Notes: generated by a model from the sequence alone, not told the origin. A DNA stretch of 64,000 nucleotides from Microbacterium paraoxydans (GCF_018224615.1 NZ_JAGTUK010000002.1:620001-684000), one strand, 5' to 3'. Positions 9,509-18,794 are shown, counted from the stretch's first letter. Numbers and translations are program-made.

Positions 9509-10207
9509 ATGAACGCGATCATCGTGCTGCTCGCCGGAGCGACAGCCCTCAACCTCTTCGCCCTGCTCCTCGTGGTCCTGCGGGCGCCCCTCTATCGCGT
9601 GCGGCTGTATCGCCCCATGGTCGTGAACATCGGGCTCTCGCTCGCGCCGGCGGTCGCGCTCGCCGTGCTCGCGATGGTGTGCGCGGTGATCGTCGCGGTC
9701 GGCGTCCCGCCGCTGGTGCTCTGGGTCGCGATCGGTGCCGGTGGTGCGGTGTGGCTGCTGCTGCTCCCGAACTCCGCGTACTTGATCACGGAGCTGAACT
9801 TCTCCCACCGGCGCGACGGCGATCCGGTGCCGCTGTGGTTCGACATCGTCGCCACGCTGGCGCTCGCGCTGTCGGGCGTGGTCAACGCCCTGCTGAACGT
9901 GCTGGTCGCGCAGCTCGCCTACGTGGCCCTGCGGAACCCGAACGCGGTGCACCCGTTCGCGCGCGCGGACTCGTGGCCCGTGGTCGGGGCGATCCTGGCG
10001 CTGGTGTCGTTCGGGGTGTATCTCGGTCGTCACATCCGCTTCAACAGTTGGGACCTGGTGCGGCCGACGCGGTTCGCGCGCACGCTGGTGGCGCACTTCG
10101 CCGCGCCGGGGCGCGTCGTCGAGGCGCTCGGCTTCTGCCTCCTGCACGCGGTGCTGCTGGCCATCCTCTACGTCCTGCTCGTGGGGCCGATGGCCATGCT
10201 GCTGTAG
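9509..10207 (+). CDS. DUF1361 membrane protein
   Basis: A 232-residue integral membrane protein with about six transmembrane segments (residues roughly 2-25, 38-62, 64-86, 108-130, 150-172, 205-230). The loop motif LPNSAYLITELNF followed by PLWFDI and the late GRHIRFNSWDLV identify the DUF1361 family, whose function is unknown. An AGGAG ribosome site (9497-9501) lies 7 bases before the ATG. The 178-base gap to the divergent lhr gene contains a possible -10 (TACATT, 9408-9413), giving a leader of about 90 bases. Confidence 0.85.
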   Translation: MNAIIVLLAGATALNLFALLLVVLRAPLYRVRLYRPMVVNIGLSLAPAVALAVLAMVCAVIVAVGVPPLVLWVAIGAGGAVWLLLLPNSAYLITELNFSHRRDGDPVPLWFDIVATLALALSGVVNALLNVLVAQLAYVALRNPNAVHPFARADSWPVVGAILALVSFGVYLGRHIRFNSWDLVRPTRFARTLVAHFAAPGRVVEALGFCLLHAVLLAILYVLLVGPMAMLL

Positions 10208-10208
10208 T

Positions 10209-10242
10209 CCCGGCACCGCGCCCGGCGGGGCGCGGTGCCGGG
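10209..10242. terminator. bidirectional hairpin terminator
   Basis: A perfect 15-bp stem (CCCGGCACCGCGCCC and its complement) with a GGCG loop fills the 42-base gap between the convergent DUF1361 and ABC-F genes. There is no T-tract on either side, which is common for high-GC actinobacterial terminators. Confidence 0.75.
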
Positions 10243-10249
10243 TGCGGGG

Positions 10250-11908
10250 CTAGACCTCGCGGAGGGCGCCCTCACGATCGATCTCGAGCGTGAGATCGAG
10301 GTCGAGGCGTTCCAAAAACGCGTCGTCGTGACTCACGATCAGCACCGCCCCGCGGTAGGCCCGCAGCGCGTCGACCAGCTGATCGACGGTGTCCAGGTCG
10401 AGGTTGTTGGTCGGCTCGTCGAGCACCACGAGCTGAGGTGCCGGGTCGGCCAGCAGCAGCCCCGCGAGCGCGGCGCGGAAGCGCTCGCCGCCGGACAGCG
10501 ATGCCACCGGCCGCTCGACGGCGGCCCCGCGGAGGAGGAACCGGGCCAGGCGGTTGCGGAGCTCCTTCTCCGGCACGTGCGGCGCGCGCCGGGCGATGTT
10601 GGCGAACACGGACGCGCTCTCGTCGAGGCCGTCGACGCGCTGCGGCAGGTAGCCGATCCGATCGGTGAACGCCGTGGCCCGCAGCACCGGGCGGTCGGGG
10701 TCCGGGGCCGGGGACGCGGCGTCTGTGCCCGACGTCGCCGCGGGGGCATCGGAGGCGGCGCTCGCGACGAGCCGTTCCAGCAGCGTCGTCTTGCCGGCGC
10801 CGTTGCGTCCGATCAGCCCGACCCGTTCCGGGCCCTGCATGACCCACGAGCGTTCGCCGTCGGTCAGTTCGGCGAGGCGCCGCGACCGCGACACGTCCGG
10901 ATCGGGCAGCTCGATCTTCATCGAGTCGTCCGAGCGGACGCGGCGCCCGGCCTCGTCGTGCGCGGCGCGGGCGGATTCCTCCTTGGCGCCGACCTCCGTG
11001 CGCAGCTTGCCCGCGGAGACCTCGGCGGCCATCTTCCGGCCGTGGGCGATGATCTTCGGCACGCGCTTCTCGAGTTCGGCCTTGCGGGCGGTGCGCGCCC
11101 GGTGGGCGAGCTTGACCTCGGCCTCGATGCGCTGCCGTTTCTCCTTGCGCAGGGCCTGTGCGGCGGCGACCTCGGCCTGCTTCGCGGCGTCCTGCTCGGT
11201 GTCGAGCCAGGCGCGCCACGCGGAGTAGGGCCCGCCGAACACGCTCAGGGTCTGCCCGTAGAGCTCGGCGGTGTCGTCCATGAGTTCGAGCAGGGCGAGG
11301 TCGTGACTGACCACGATGAGCGTGCCCTTCCAGGCCCGCACCATCGCCCCCAGTGTGGCGCGCGCGTCCCGGTCGAGGTTGTTGGTCGGCTCGTCCAGCA
11401 GCGTGATCGGGGCGCGCCGCAGCCGGATCCCGGCGATCGCGACGAGCACGGCCTCACCTCCGGACAGTTCGCCGACCGTGCGGTCGAGGAGCTCGGGGGC
11501 GAGCCCCGCCTCGGCGAGGGAGGCTTCGGCGCGTGCCTCGATGTCCCAGTCGTCTCCGACTGCGTCGAAGTGGGCGGGGTCGACGTCGCCCGCGGCGATC
11601 GCACGGACCGCATCGAGGGCGCGCGAGACGCCGAGCAGGTCCGCCACCCGGCGGTTCACGTCGAGCGTGAGCTGCTGCGGGAGGAAGGCCACCTCGCCGG
11701 ACGCGGAGATGACGCCGCTCGTGGGTTCGAGCTCTCCGGCGATCAGCCGCAGCAGCGTGGACTTGCCGGCGCCGTTGCGCCCGACGAGGCCGGTGCGTCC
11801 GGAGCCGAACGCGCCGGAGACGCCGTCGAGCGCGGTCGTGCCGTCCGGCCAGGTGTAGGTGACCCGGTCGAGCACGACCGAGGGGTGAACAGTGGTGGGT
11901 TGTGACAC
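10250..11908 (-). CDS. ABC-F family ATPase (ribosome-associated)
   Basis: A 552-residue soluble protein with two ABC domains and no membrane segment. Domain 1: Walker [10 protein letters not shown], signature LSGGE, Walker [11 protein letters not shown], switch VVSHD. Domain 2: [31 protein letters not shown]. The roughly 110-residue linker is charged and helical ([16 protein letters not shown] onward), the P-site tRNA interaction motif seen in ABC-F proteins. Members act on the ribosome either as translation factors or as target-protection antibiotic resistance proteins (Msr, Lsa, Vga types); sequence alone does not decide. GTG 11908 is chosen over an upstream frame start because AGGAG lies 7 bases before it. 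A 285-base leader precedes the gene, which would suit attenuation. Confidence 0.9.
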   Translation of the reverse strand: MSQPTTVHPSVVLDRVTYTWPDGTTALDGVSGAFGSGRTGLVGRNGAGKSTLLRLIAGELEPTSGVISASGEVAFLPQQLTLDVNRRVADLLGVSRALDAVRAIAAGDVDPAHFDAVGDDWDIEARAEASLAEAGLAPELLDRTVGELSGGEAVLVAIAGIRLRRAPITLLDEPTNNLDRDARATLGAMVRAWKGTLIVVSHDLALLELMDDTAELYGQTLSVFGGPYSAWRAWLDTEQDAAKQAEVAAAQALRKEKRQRIEAEVKLAHRARTARKAELEKRVPKIIAHGRKMAAEVSAGKLRTEVGAKEESARAAHDEAGRRVRSDDSMKIELPDPDVSRSRRLAELTDGERSWVMQGPERVGLIGRNGAGKTTLLERLVASAASDAPAATSGTDAASPAPDPDRPVLRATAFTDRIGYLPQRVDGLDESASVFANIARRAPHVPEKELRNRLARFLLRGAAVERPVASLSGGERFRAALAGLLLADPAPQLVVLDEPTNNLDLDTVDQLVDALRAYRGAVLIVSHDDAFLERLDLDLTLEIDREGALREV

Positions 11909-12096
11909 GGGGTGTCTCCTGTCGAGTGCGGGGTGCACTGACGCCGAGGCCCGGGGGCGCGAACGGGTCGCAGCCGGAGGCGGGGGTCTGCCGTGGAGTC
12001 GGCGATCGTCGGGTCAGCGCGCGGATAGAGGAGCGCGGAGGCGACGATTCAGATCAAAGGACTTCCAGACACGGCGGACAGGACGCCACGACGATA

Positions 12097-12134
12097 CCCG
12101 GGCGTGTCGGCGTTCGCAACTCCCGGGCGTGTCG
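12097..12134. repeat. 13-bp direct repeat in the ABC-F / small-membrane-protein gap
   Basis: CCCGGGCGTGTCG occurs twice, at 12097-12109 and 12122-12134, with a 25-base period, inside the 285-base divergent intergenic region (11909-12193). No gene is visible in that region. A short frame of seven codons on the minus strand (VSGSPLI, ending near 12050) lacks a ribosome site and is not called. The repeat could be a regulator site or chance in GC-rich DNA. Confidence 0.35.
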
Positions 12135-12193
12135 CGGGCGTCGTCCGTCGCGCGGGGGATGCCTGGGCGGGATGCGGCGCGTAGCGTGGAACC

Positions 12194-12484
12194 ATGGCGG
12201 ATCGGAACCCCAGCCCGGAAGAGCTGCGCGCGCGGAGCGGACTCGGCATCGGCCTCGCGCTCGGCATCGCGATCGGCGTCTCGCTCGGTATGGCGTTGCA
12301 GAACTGGGCGCTCGGCATCGGCATCGGCCTCGCGATCGGGGTGGCGCTGTCAGTGGCGTTCCGCGGCCGAGGCGGCGCGACCACGGGCGAGTCGCCGTCG
12401 GAAGACGCGCCGCCGGCCGACGACCGACCCGCGCACGACGCACCCGCGGACGACGGTCAGGACGGTCGCGCGCCCTCGGCCTGA
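12194..12484 (+). CDS. small glycine-zipper membrane protein
   Basis: A 96-residue protein of unknown function. Residues 17-36 and 43-57 form two hydrophobic helices built of GxxxG-like repeats (GIGLALGIAIGVSLGMAL and GIGIGLAIGVALSVAF), and the last 35 residues are acidic and disordered. The pattern recurs in actinobacterial small membrane proteins. A TAGCGT element (12182-12187) stands exactly 6 bases before the ATG, so a leaderless mRNA is predicted; this also supports the reality of the gene. Its 3' end overlaps the convergent esterase gene by 28 bases. Confidence 0.75.
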   Translation: MADRNPSPEELRARSGLGIGLALGIAIGVSLGMALQNWALGIGIGLAIGVALSVAFRGRGGATTGESPSEDAPPADDRPAHDAPADDGQDGRAPSA

Positions 12485-13137
12485 GCGGGGGTCGCCCCGT
12501 CGCGCCAGATCGTGAGGAAGCGGTGCACGTCGCCGAGCTCCTCTTCGGAGATGCTGTGCGTGAGGCCGCTGTAGACGCGGCCGGACAGCTCCGAATGCGC
12601 GGGCAGCCACTGGGCGGTGTGGTCGATCAGCGCCGCGGGGATCACGTCGTCGTGGGTGCCGCGGCCCCAGAACACGCGCGGGCGGAGTTCTGTGAGCACG
12701 TCGTCGTCGGGCAGGGGCTCCGGGGCGACGTAGCCGCTCAGGGCGACGACGGCGCCGAAGCGCTCCGGCGCGAGCCGCAGCGCCTGCAGCGACACGGCGG
12801 CACCCTGGGAGAAGCCGAGCAGCGCGACCGAGGGAGCATCGGCCGCGGCGACGTCGAGCCACCGGAGGAACGATTCCGCCGCGAGCGTGACAGCCGTGGA
12901 GCTGCGACCCTCGAGGCCCTCGATCGGGTACCACGAGCGTCCGGGCATGGGCCACGGCGGGGCGAGGGGTGCGGCGACCGAGGCCACCGCGAGCCCGGAG
13001 GGAAGATACGGCACGAGCCCGAACAGGTCGTGCTCGTCGGCGCCGTAGCCGTGCAGCAGGACCAGCAGGGGCAGCCCGTCGCGCTCCGCGGTCGACCATC
13101 GGGTGGCGGTCTCGTCGATCGTCAGAATCTCGCTCAC
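12457..13137 (-). CDS. alpha/beta hydrolase (carboxylesterase/phospholipase type)
   Basis: A 226-residue cytosolic hydrolase of the abhydrolase_2 (YpfH/carboxylesterase) group. Visible elements are the oxyanion region LLHGYGADEHDLFGLVPYL, the nucleophile elbow GFSQGA with catalytic Ser, the acid in GTHDDVIP and the catalytic His in GLTHSISEEEL. No signal peptide is seen. GTG 13137 is the start: AGGA lies 7 bases upstream, and longer frames run into the divergent gene. Substrate unknown, probably small esters. Confidence 0.85.
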   Translation of the reverse strand: MSEILTIDETATRWSTAERDGLPLLVLLHGYGADEHDLFGLVPYLPSGLAVASVAAPLAPPWPMPGRSWYPIEGLEGRSSTAVTLAAESFLRWLDVAAADAPSVALLGFSQGAAVSLQALRLAPERFGAVVALSGYVAPEPLPDDDVLTELRPRVFWGRGTHDDVIPAALIDHTAQWLPAHSELSGRVYSGLTHSISEEELGDVHRFLTIWRDGATPAQAEGARPS

Positions 13138-13209
13138 CCCGTCATCCTGCCAGGCGGGACGGACGCGCCGCCGGTGTCCCTCGTCGGAGGGTGCTGATAG
13201 AAAGGAGGC

Positions 13210-13815
13210 ATGGCGGTGCGCACACCCGATCCCGATCCGGAGCCCGACGACGAGGGCCTCGATGCGTTCCGCGACGGCACTCCGCCGGCGCCGGACGCCA
13301 ACCCCGGCTGGCTGAGCGACGTCGAACTGGAAGAGGCCCGTCGACGGCTCCCGATGCTGTACGTCGAGGCGATCCCGGTCCGCACCGATGGCTCCGGCCA
13401 GGTGACCGAGGTCGGCATCCTGCTCCGCTCGACGCCGATGGGGGAGATGACCAGGACCATCGTGTCGGGACGAGTCCGCTTCGGCGAGACCATTCGCGAC
13501 GCCCTGTTCCGTCATGTCGAGAACGATCTCGGCCCGATGGCGTTCCCGCTGCTTCCGCCGCAGCCGCTGCCGTTCACGGTCGCGGAGTACTTCCCCATCC
13601 CCGGCGTCAGCGCCTATCACGACGACCGGCAGCACGCGGTGTCGCTGGCGTTCGTGGTGCCGGTCACCGGCACGTGCGAGCCGCGGCAGGACGCGCTGGA
13701 GGTCACCTGGTTCTCGCCGGAGGCCGCAGCGTCCGACGCCGTGGCCGCCGAGATGGAGGGCGGGCGCGGCACGCTCGTCCGGCTCGCGCTGGCGAGCGTC
13801 GGACTCCTCCGCTGA
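13210..13815 (+). CDS. DUF4916 / NUDIX-like protein
   Basis: A 201-residue protein of the DUF4916 group, annotated in relatives as NUDIX-hydrolase-like. The core after residue 45 has the family's LPMLYVEAIPVRTD strand, the LLRSTPMGEMTRTIVSGRVRFGE region and a VSLAFVVPVTG strand, but a textbook NUDIX box (GX5EX7REUXEEXGU) is not present: the corresponding stretch reads RVRFGETIRDALFRHVENDLG. Catalysis is therefore uncertain. AGGAGG lies one base before the ATG and 7 bases before GTG 13216, so translation may really begin at the third codon. Confidence 0.75.
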   Translation: MAVRTPDPDPEPDDEGLDAFRDGTPPAPDANPGWLSDVELEEARRRLPMLYVEAIPVRTDGSGQVTEVGILLRSTPMGEMTRTIVSGRVRFGETIRDALFRHVENDLGPMAFPLLPPQPLPFTVAEYFPIPGVSAYHDDRQHAVSLAFVVPVTGTCEPRQDALEVTWFSPEAAASDAVAAEMEGGRGTLVRLALASVGLLR

Positions 13816-13840
13816 GCGTCCGGGCGCCCGGTGCGCCGCG

Positions 13841-14908
13841 TCAGGCGGTGGTGAGCCGCCCGAGTGCGTCGACGAAGGCGTCCACGTCGGACTCCTCGGT
13901 GTCGAAGCCGCACATCCACCGCACCTCGCGACGCGCGGCGTCCCAGTCGTAGAAGCGGAACACGTCGCGCAGCCGGTCGGCGACCCCCTCGGGCAGCGTG
14001 GCGAAGACGCCGTTGGCCTGCGTGGGCTGCGTGAACTCGACGCCGACGATGGTCCCGTCGGCCAGCCCCGCCTCGATGCGCGACCGGAGCCGGGCGGCCA
14101 TGGCGTTCGCGTGCCGGGCGTTGCGCAGCCACAGGTCGCCCTCCAGCAGCGCGATGAGCTGCGCCGAGACGAAGCGCATCTTCGACGACAGCTGCATGTT
14201 GAACTTCCTGGCGTACGGCAGCCCGTCCGCGGCGGCGGGGTTGAGCACCACGATGGCCTCGCCGAGCATGGCGCCGTTCTTGGTGCCGCCGAACGTCAGC
14301 ACGTCCACGCCGGCGTCGCGCGTGAAGGCGCGCAGGGGGAGGTCGAGTGCGGCGGCCGCGTTCGAGAGACGCGCGCCGTCGAGGTGCAGCTTCATGCCCC
14401 GCTCGTGCACGTGGTCGGCGATCGTGCGGATCTCCTCGGCCGTGTAGAGGGTGCCCAGCTCGGTGGACTGCGTGATCGACACGACCAGCGGCTGCGCACG
14501 GTGCTCGTCGCCCCAGCCCCACGCTTCGCGGTCGATCAGCTCGGGCGTGAGCTTGCCGTCGTCCGTGGGCACGGTGAGGAGCTTGAACCCGCCGATCTTC
14601 TCCGGCGCGCCCCCCTCGTCGACATTGATGTGCGCGGTGGCCGCCGCGATCACGGCACCCCAGCGCGGCAGCATCGACTGCAGGCCGGTGACGTTCGCGC
14701 CCGTCCCGTTGAACACGGGGAAGGCCTCGACGCCCTCGCCGAAGTGGTGCTGGAAGACCTCCTGCAGGCGGGCCGTGTAGGCGTCTTCTCCGTACGCCAC
14801 CTGGTGCCCGCCGTTCGCGGAGGCGATCGCCGCGAGGACCTCGGGGTGGATGCCGGAGTAGTTGTCACTGGCGAAGCCCCGCACCGCGGGGTCGTGGGGG
14901 ATGCTCAC
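13841..14908 (-). CDS. ltaE: low-specificity L-threonine aldolase
   Basis: A 355-residue PLP enzyme of fold type I that cleaves L-threonine or L-allo-threonine to glycine and acetaldehyde. The PLP-binding lysine is in the conserved TFGGTKNGAM; the N-terminal ASDNYSGIHPEVL and the YGEDAYTARL motif are diagnostic for the threonine aldolase family, as is LHLDGARLSNAA before the lysine. Length matches the family. The start is GTG 14908 with TAGGCT (14915-14920) 6 bases upstream, so the mRNA is predicted to be leaderless. Confidence 0.93.
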   Translation of the reverse strand: MSIPHDPAVRGFASDNYSGIHPEVLAAIASANGGHQVAYGEDAYTARLQEVFQHHFGEGVEAFPVFNGTGANVTGLQSMLPRWGAVIAAATAHINVDEGGAPEKIGGFKLLTVPTDDGKLTPELIDREAWGWGDEHRAQPLVVSITQSTELGTLYTAEEIRTIADHVHERGMKLHLDGARLSNAAAALDLPLRAFTRDAGVDVLTFGGTKNGAMLGEAIVVLNPAAADGLPYARKFNMQLSSKMRFVSAQLIALLEGDLWLRNARHANAMAARLRSRIEAGLADGTIVGVEFTQPTQANGVFATLPEGVADRLRDVFRFYDWDAARREVRWMCGFDTEESDVDAFVDALGRLTTA

Positions 14909-14963
14909 CGCTCAAGCCTAATCGCCCTACCGAATGTCCGAGCCCGGTCCTACGCTCGGACCC

Positions 14964-16457
14964 ATGGAGCGCACCGCGGCGAAGACGGCCTTCGCGAACG
15001 TCCTCGTCAACACGTTGATCGCCAACGTCACGACGAGCTTCCTCTGGTTCGCCCTCACGTTCTGGGTGTACATCGAGACGAAGTCGGTGTTGGCCACCGG
15101 CATCATCGGCGGCGCCTACATGCTGTTCGTCGCGTTCTTCGCGATGTTCTTCGGCACCATCGTCGACCGCCACCGCAAGCATCGGGTCATGCTGCTGTCG
15201 AGCGTGATCTCGGCTGGGGCGTTCCTGGTCGCCGGAGTGCTCTACGTCTGGCAGCCGGAGGCGGCCCTGCTCGACCTGGGCGGGCCGTGGTTCTGGCTGT
15301 TCTCGGGCGTCATCCTGTTCGGCGGCGTGATCGAGCAGCTGCGCAACATCGCCCTGTCCACCACGGTCACGCTGCTGGTTCCCGAGGAGAAGCGGGCCAA
15401 CGCGAACGGCCTGGTCGGCACGGTGCAGGGCATCGCCTTCCTGGTCACGAGCGTGTTCTCCGGCCTGTCCATCGGATTCCTCGGCATGGGGTGGACGCTG
15501 GGGATCGCGATCGCCGCGATGGCGCTGACGTTCGCGCACCTGCTGTTCATCCGCATCCCGGAGGCCGAGCCGGAGGTCGACCCCGACGCGAAGAGCGCGG
15601 TCGACTTCCGCGGAAGCGTCCAGGCCATCCGCCAGGCACCGGGGCTGTTCGCGCTGATCATCTTCTCCACGTTCAACAACCTCATCGGCGGGGTCTACCT
15701 GGCGCTCATGGACCCGTACGGGCTCACGCTGTTCGACGCGCAGACCTGGGGCTTCGCGCTCGCGTTCGCCTCGACGGGCTTCCTGATCGGCGGCGGACTC
15801 GTGGCCAAGTTCGGCCTGGGCAAGAAGCCCGTCCGCACGATGCTCCTCGTCGTGATCGCGATGGGGCTGCTGGGCGCGATCTTCATGCTGCGCGAGTGGT
15901 GGCCGCTCTACGTGCTCGGCATGTGGGTGTACATGGCGCTCGTGCCCCCGGTCGAGGCCGCGGAGCAGACCGTCATCCAGAAGGTGGTGCCGTTCGCCCG
16001 GCAGGGGCGCGTGTTCGGCACGGCCGCGGCGATGGAGGCGGCGGCCGCGCCGGTCACGGCCTTCCTCATCGCCCCGATCGCGCACTACGTGGTGATCCCG
16101 TACATGGAGACCGCCGAGGGGCAGCGCCAGTGGGAGTGGCTGCTCGGCGAGGGCGAGGCGCGCGGCATCGCCCTGATCTGCCTGTTCGCGGGGCTCATCA
16201 TGGTCGTCGCGGCGGCGCTCGCCTTCTTCACGCGGTCCTACCGCCACCTCACGGTGCTCTACGCGGAGGCGCCCGATCCGGCACCCGAGGCGGAGACCGA
16301 CGGGGAGGCTGAGGCGTCGGCCACGGATCCGGCTGCGGGTTCGCGCGATGGAGACGCGGAGGGGAGTGACGAGCGTGCGGCCGGCGCGAGTGCCCCGCAC
16401 GCTCGCCCGATCGATGCGCCGCCCGTGGTGCGGGGCATCCCGCCCGAGTCGCGCTGA
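14964..16457 (+). CDS. MFS transporter
   Basis: A major facilitator permease of 497 residues with about 12 hydrophobic segments and a long hydrophilic acidic C-terminal tail (about 440-497). The A-type loop after helix 2 is FGTIVDRHRKHRVM, and a second copy follows helix 8 (AKFGLGKKPVRTM). It belongs to the group of MFS proteins that include DUF-labelled exporters; substrate unknown. ATG 14964 is preferred to ATG 14934 because TACGCT (14951-14956) lies 7 bases before it, a leaderless arrangement, while the longer form would place its own promoter inside the coding region. Divergent from ltaE. Confidence 0.87.
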   Translation: MERTAAKTAFANVLVNTLIANVTTSFLWFALTFWVYIETKSVLATGIIGGAYMLFVAFFAMFFGTIVDRHRKHRVMLLSSVISAGAFLVAGVLYVWQPEAALLDLGGPWFWLFSGVILFGGVIEQLRNIALSTTVTLLVPEEKRANANGLVGTVQGIAFLVTSVFSGLSIGFLGMGWTLGIAIAAMALTFAHLLFIRIPEAEPEVDPDAKSAVDFRGSVQAIRQAPGLFALIIFSTFNNLIGGVYLALMDPYGLTLFDAQTWGFALAFASTGFLIGGGLVAKFGLGKKPVRTMLLVVIAMGLLGAIFMLREWWPLYVLGMWVYMALVPPVEAAEQTVIQKVVPFARQGRVFGTAAAMEAAAAPVTAFLIAPIAHYVVIPYMETAEGQRQWEWLLGEGEARGIALICLFAGLIMVVAAALAFFTRSYRHLTVLYAEAPDPAPEAETDGEAEASATDPAAGSRDGDAEGSDERAAGASAPHARPIDAPPVVRGIPPESR

Positions 16458-16520
16458 CCCGCGCACCCCGGGGAGTCGAGGTCCGCGCGCCGAGGTGCGC
16501 CAGGGGCCGCGGCCGTGCGG

Positions 16521-17177
16521 TCAGAGGTCGATCACGCGATCGTTGAGCGCGGACGCGTCCTCGTCCCACAGTGCCGCGATCCGAACGGCCAGCGCTTCCG
16601 GGTCGAGAGTCTTCGCGCGGAACACCACGGCCGCCGCGCGCAGCGGTTCCTCCGCGTCTCGCGCGGCCTTCGCGTAGCCGTGAGCGACCGCGCGCGTCCA
16701 CGCTTCACTCGCGGCCTTGACCGCCGCGTAGTTCGCCCCACCCGCGAGGGGTCGTGCGACCGCGGTCGACGACACGATCGCGAACCGGCCGGCCGCCGAT
16801 CCGCGCAGCGCCGCATCGAACGCCCGACTGGCGGCCCGCACGGCCTCCAGCGCCGGGAGCAGGGCTCTGAAGTCGTCGTCGCTCTGCCCTGCGAGACCGC
16901 CGCCCCCGCGCCACCCGCCCACGAGCGGCACGACCGCGTCGACGGGCCCGAGGTCGTCCGCGAGCGCGGTCAGGTCGGCGAGGGAGGTCGCATCGGCCAC
17001 ACGGGTCTCGGCTCCCGCATCCGCGAGGGCGGCGAGCCGGTCGGCCGAGCGGCCGGTGGCGATCACGCGGGCGCCGGCGTCGTGCAGGGCCCGGGTGACG
17101 GCGAGTCCCGCGGCGCTGGTGGCCCCGGCCAGGAGCACGATGCGCCCGCGCGGCCCGTGCGACGTGCTGTCGGTCAT
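16521..17177 (-). CDS. SDR-family oxidoreductase
   Basis: A 218-residue short-chain dehydrogenase/reductase. The Rossmann glycine motif is LAGATSAAGLAV, a variant of TGxxxGxG; the catalytic Ser is in IVSSTAVA and the catalytic pair is YAAVK. It binds NAD(P)H; the C-terminal substrate loop is short. AGGAG-like sequence (GGAGAGTGATCGC) precedes the ATG. It lies 105 bases downstream of DUF6421 on the same strand and is probably cotranscribed with it, which makes a joint role possible, but nothing identifies the substrate. Confidence 0.85.
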   Translation of the reverse strand: MTDSTSHGPRGRIVLLAGATSAAGLAVTRALHDAGARVIATGRSADRLAALADAGAETRVADATSLADLTALADDLGPVDAVVPLVGGWRGGGGLAGQSDDDFRALLPALEAVRAASRAFDAALRGSAAGRFAIVSSTAVARPLAGGANYAAVKAASEAWTRAVAHGYAKAARDAEEPLRAAAVVFRAKTLDPEALAVRIAALWDEDASALNDRVIDL

Positions 17178-17282
17178 GCGATCACTCTCCTCGTGCGGAA
17201 ATGGCCTCTGCGGCCGGACCCGGTCGCGGGTCTCCGGCCGCAGAGGCTGTGCGCCCCAGCGTCACAACGGTGGCGGTGCGGA

Positions 17283-18722
17283 TCAGTCGTCCGTGCCGCG
17301 GATGCCGACCGTCGATTCGATGACGGGCTTCATCTTCTTGTCGAGCGTCTCGAAGAACATCGACAGGGGGAACTCGTCGTCCATCACCGCGTCGGTGTAC
17401 CCCTTCGGGGCGCCCGCGAGGATCTCGTCCGACAGGCCGCGCGCCCACTGCGAGGCGGGGTGCGGGGTGAGCGTGCCGCGCACGAGCTCGTACGCGGCGA
17501 GCCAGTGCGCCACCTTCGGGCGGTCGATCGAGTGCCAGTACAGGTCGTCGATCGCGTCGCCCAGCGCCACGACTGCGTCCGGCACGCTGTCCCAGTCGAA
17601 CGCGAGGGCCGTGTCGGTCCAGTGCAGCACGCCGCGCTGGTGCAGCCACGCGAACAGCAGCTGCCCGCCGACCGCGTCGTAGTTGCGCGTGCGGGTGCCG
17701 GTGATCGCGAAGCGGAAGATGCGGTCGAAGATCACGGCGTACTGCACGAGGTGCGCGTACTCGTGCATCTCCCGCTCGGTCTCGGTGAGCTCCTCGCCGG
17801 CGGCGACGCGCGCATCCAGCGCCCGCTCGATCTTGACCGACTCGCGGAAGGCGGTCATGTCGCAGCGCATCTCCTCCAGCGAGTAGAGGAAGAACGGCAT
17901 CCGCTGCTTGATCATGAACGGGTCGAACGGGAGGTCGCCGCGCATGTGCGTGCGGTCGTGGATGATGTCCCACATCACGAACGTCTTCTCGGCCATCTCC
18001 TGGTCGTCGAGCATCGCGGCGGCGCGCTCCGGCAGGTCGAGGTTGGTGATCCCGGCGGCGGCGCGGACGACGCGGCGGTAGCGGGCGGCCTCGCGGTCCT
18101 GGAAGATCGCGCCCCACGTGAAGGTGGGGATCTCGCGCATCGCGACGGTCTCGGGGAACAGCACGGCCGAGTTGGTGTCGTAGCCCGGGGTGAAGTCGAC
18201 CAGGCGCAGCGAGACGAACAGCTTGTTGCCGTAGTCGCCCGCTTCGAGCGCGGCGATGAACTCGGGCCAGATGGTCTCGACGATCAGTGCCTCGACCAGC
18301 CGGTCGCTCGACCCGTTCTGCGTGTACATGGGGAACACGACGAGGTGGCGGATGCCGTCGATGCGGTGCTGCTGCGGCTGGAAGGCCACGAGCGAGTCGA
18401 GGAAGTCGGGAACCCCGAAGTCCTCCGACGCCCAGCGCTCGAAGTCTGCGACGGACGCGGTGAGGTAGTCGGCGTCGTGCGGGAAGGCGGGGGCGAGCGC
18501 GCGGATCGCGGAGGTGATGGCGCGGACGAGGTCGCGGGCACGGTCGTGGTGTGCGGCCTCGGGGACCGAGCCGTCCTTCACCTGGAGTTCCCGGAGCTCG
18601 ATCGCGGCCTGCTTGAGCTGCGCCCAGGCGGCGGAGTTCTCGGCCGTGGCGGCGTCCTCGACGACCTCGGGTTCGCCGACGATGGCCTGGACAGCGGAAC
18701 TGTTGGCGGAAACGAGGGACAT
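17283..18722 (-). CDS. DUF6421 family protein
   Basis: A 479-residue soluble protein matching my recollection of the actinobacterial DUF6421 family; function unknown. No membrane segment or signal peptide. Conserved-looking features are a histidine-rich acidic stretch IIHDRTHMRGDLPFDPF around residues 255-272, an HEYAHLVQY motif near 330 resembling a zinc-binding helix (HExxH), and a second acidic patch. HEYAH is spaced as in metallopeptidases, so a metal-dependent activity is possible but unproven. GGAGG lies 6 bases before the ATG. Divergent from an Lrp/AsnC regulator whose probable operator sits between them. Confidence 0.8.
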   Translation of the reverse strand: MSLVSANSSAVQAIVGEPEVVEDAATAENSAAWAQLKQAAIELRELQVKDGSVPEAAHHDRARDLVRAITSAIRALAPAFPHDADYLTASVADFERWASEDFGVPDFLDSLVAFQPQQHRIDGIRHLVVFPMYTQNGSSDRLVEALIVETIWPEFIAALEAGDYGNKLFVSLRLVDFTPGYDTNSAVLFPETVAMREIPTFTWGAIFQDREAARYRRVVRAAAGITNLDLPERAAAMLDDQEMAEKTFVMWDIIHDRTHMRGDLPFDPFMIKQRMPFFLYSLEEMRCDMTAFRESVKIERALDARVAAGEELTETEREMHEYAHLVQYAVIFDRIFRFAITGTRTRNYDAVGGQLLFAWLHQRGVLHWTDTALAFDWDSVPDAVVALGDAIDDLYWHSIDRPKVAHWLAAYELVRGTLTPHPASQWARGLSDEILAGAPKGYTDAVMDDEFPLSMFFETLDKKMKPVIESTVGIRGTDD

Positions 18723-18753
18723 CGGAACCTCCGATCGCAGTGTTTAACGGAAA

Positions 18754-18774
18754 GATTCCGGCGAATACGGAATC
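18754..18774. promoter_or_regulatory. inverted repeat, probable Lrp operator
   Basis: GATTCC (18754-18759) and GGAATC (18769-18774) form an inverted repeat with a 9-base spacer in an AT-rich patch, 20 bases before the lrp start and 32 bases before DUF6421. An overlapping GGAAAGATTCC palindrome lies at 18749-18759. The position between divergent promoters suits an autoregulating Lrp/AsnC protein. Confidence 0.5.
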
Positions 18775-18794
18775 CTGACGATAATCTTACAGCT

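Noticed and set aside
5038-10293. Very long plus-strand open frame (about 1750 codons) antisense to lhr
   Set aside because: Opposite strand of a clear full-length helicase in GC-rich DNA; its translation is Arg/Gly/His-rich without any family motif.
11909-12193. Leader peptide upstream of the ABC-F gene
   Set aside because: Only a seven-codon frame without a ribosome site was found; insufficient to call.
12457-12484. 28-base overlap of two convergent genes as a sign that one is false
   Set aside because: Both have independent support (leaderless promoter for the small membrane protein, full catalytic triad for the hydrolase); short 3' overlaps are normal.
16458-16520. Terminator between the MFS and SDR genes
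   Set aside because: Only short discontinuous arms (GCGCACC/GGTGCGC with a long loop); not strong enough to annotate.
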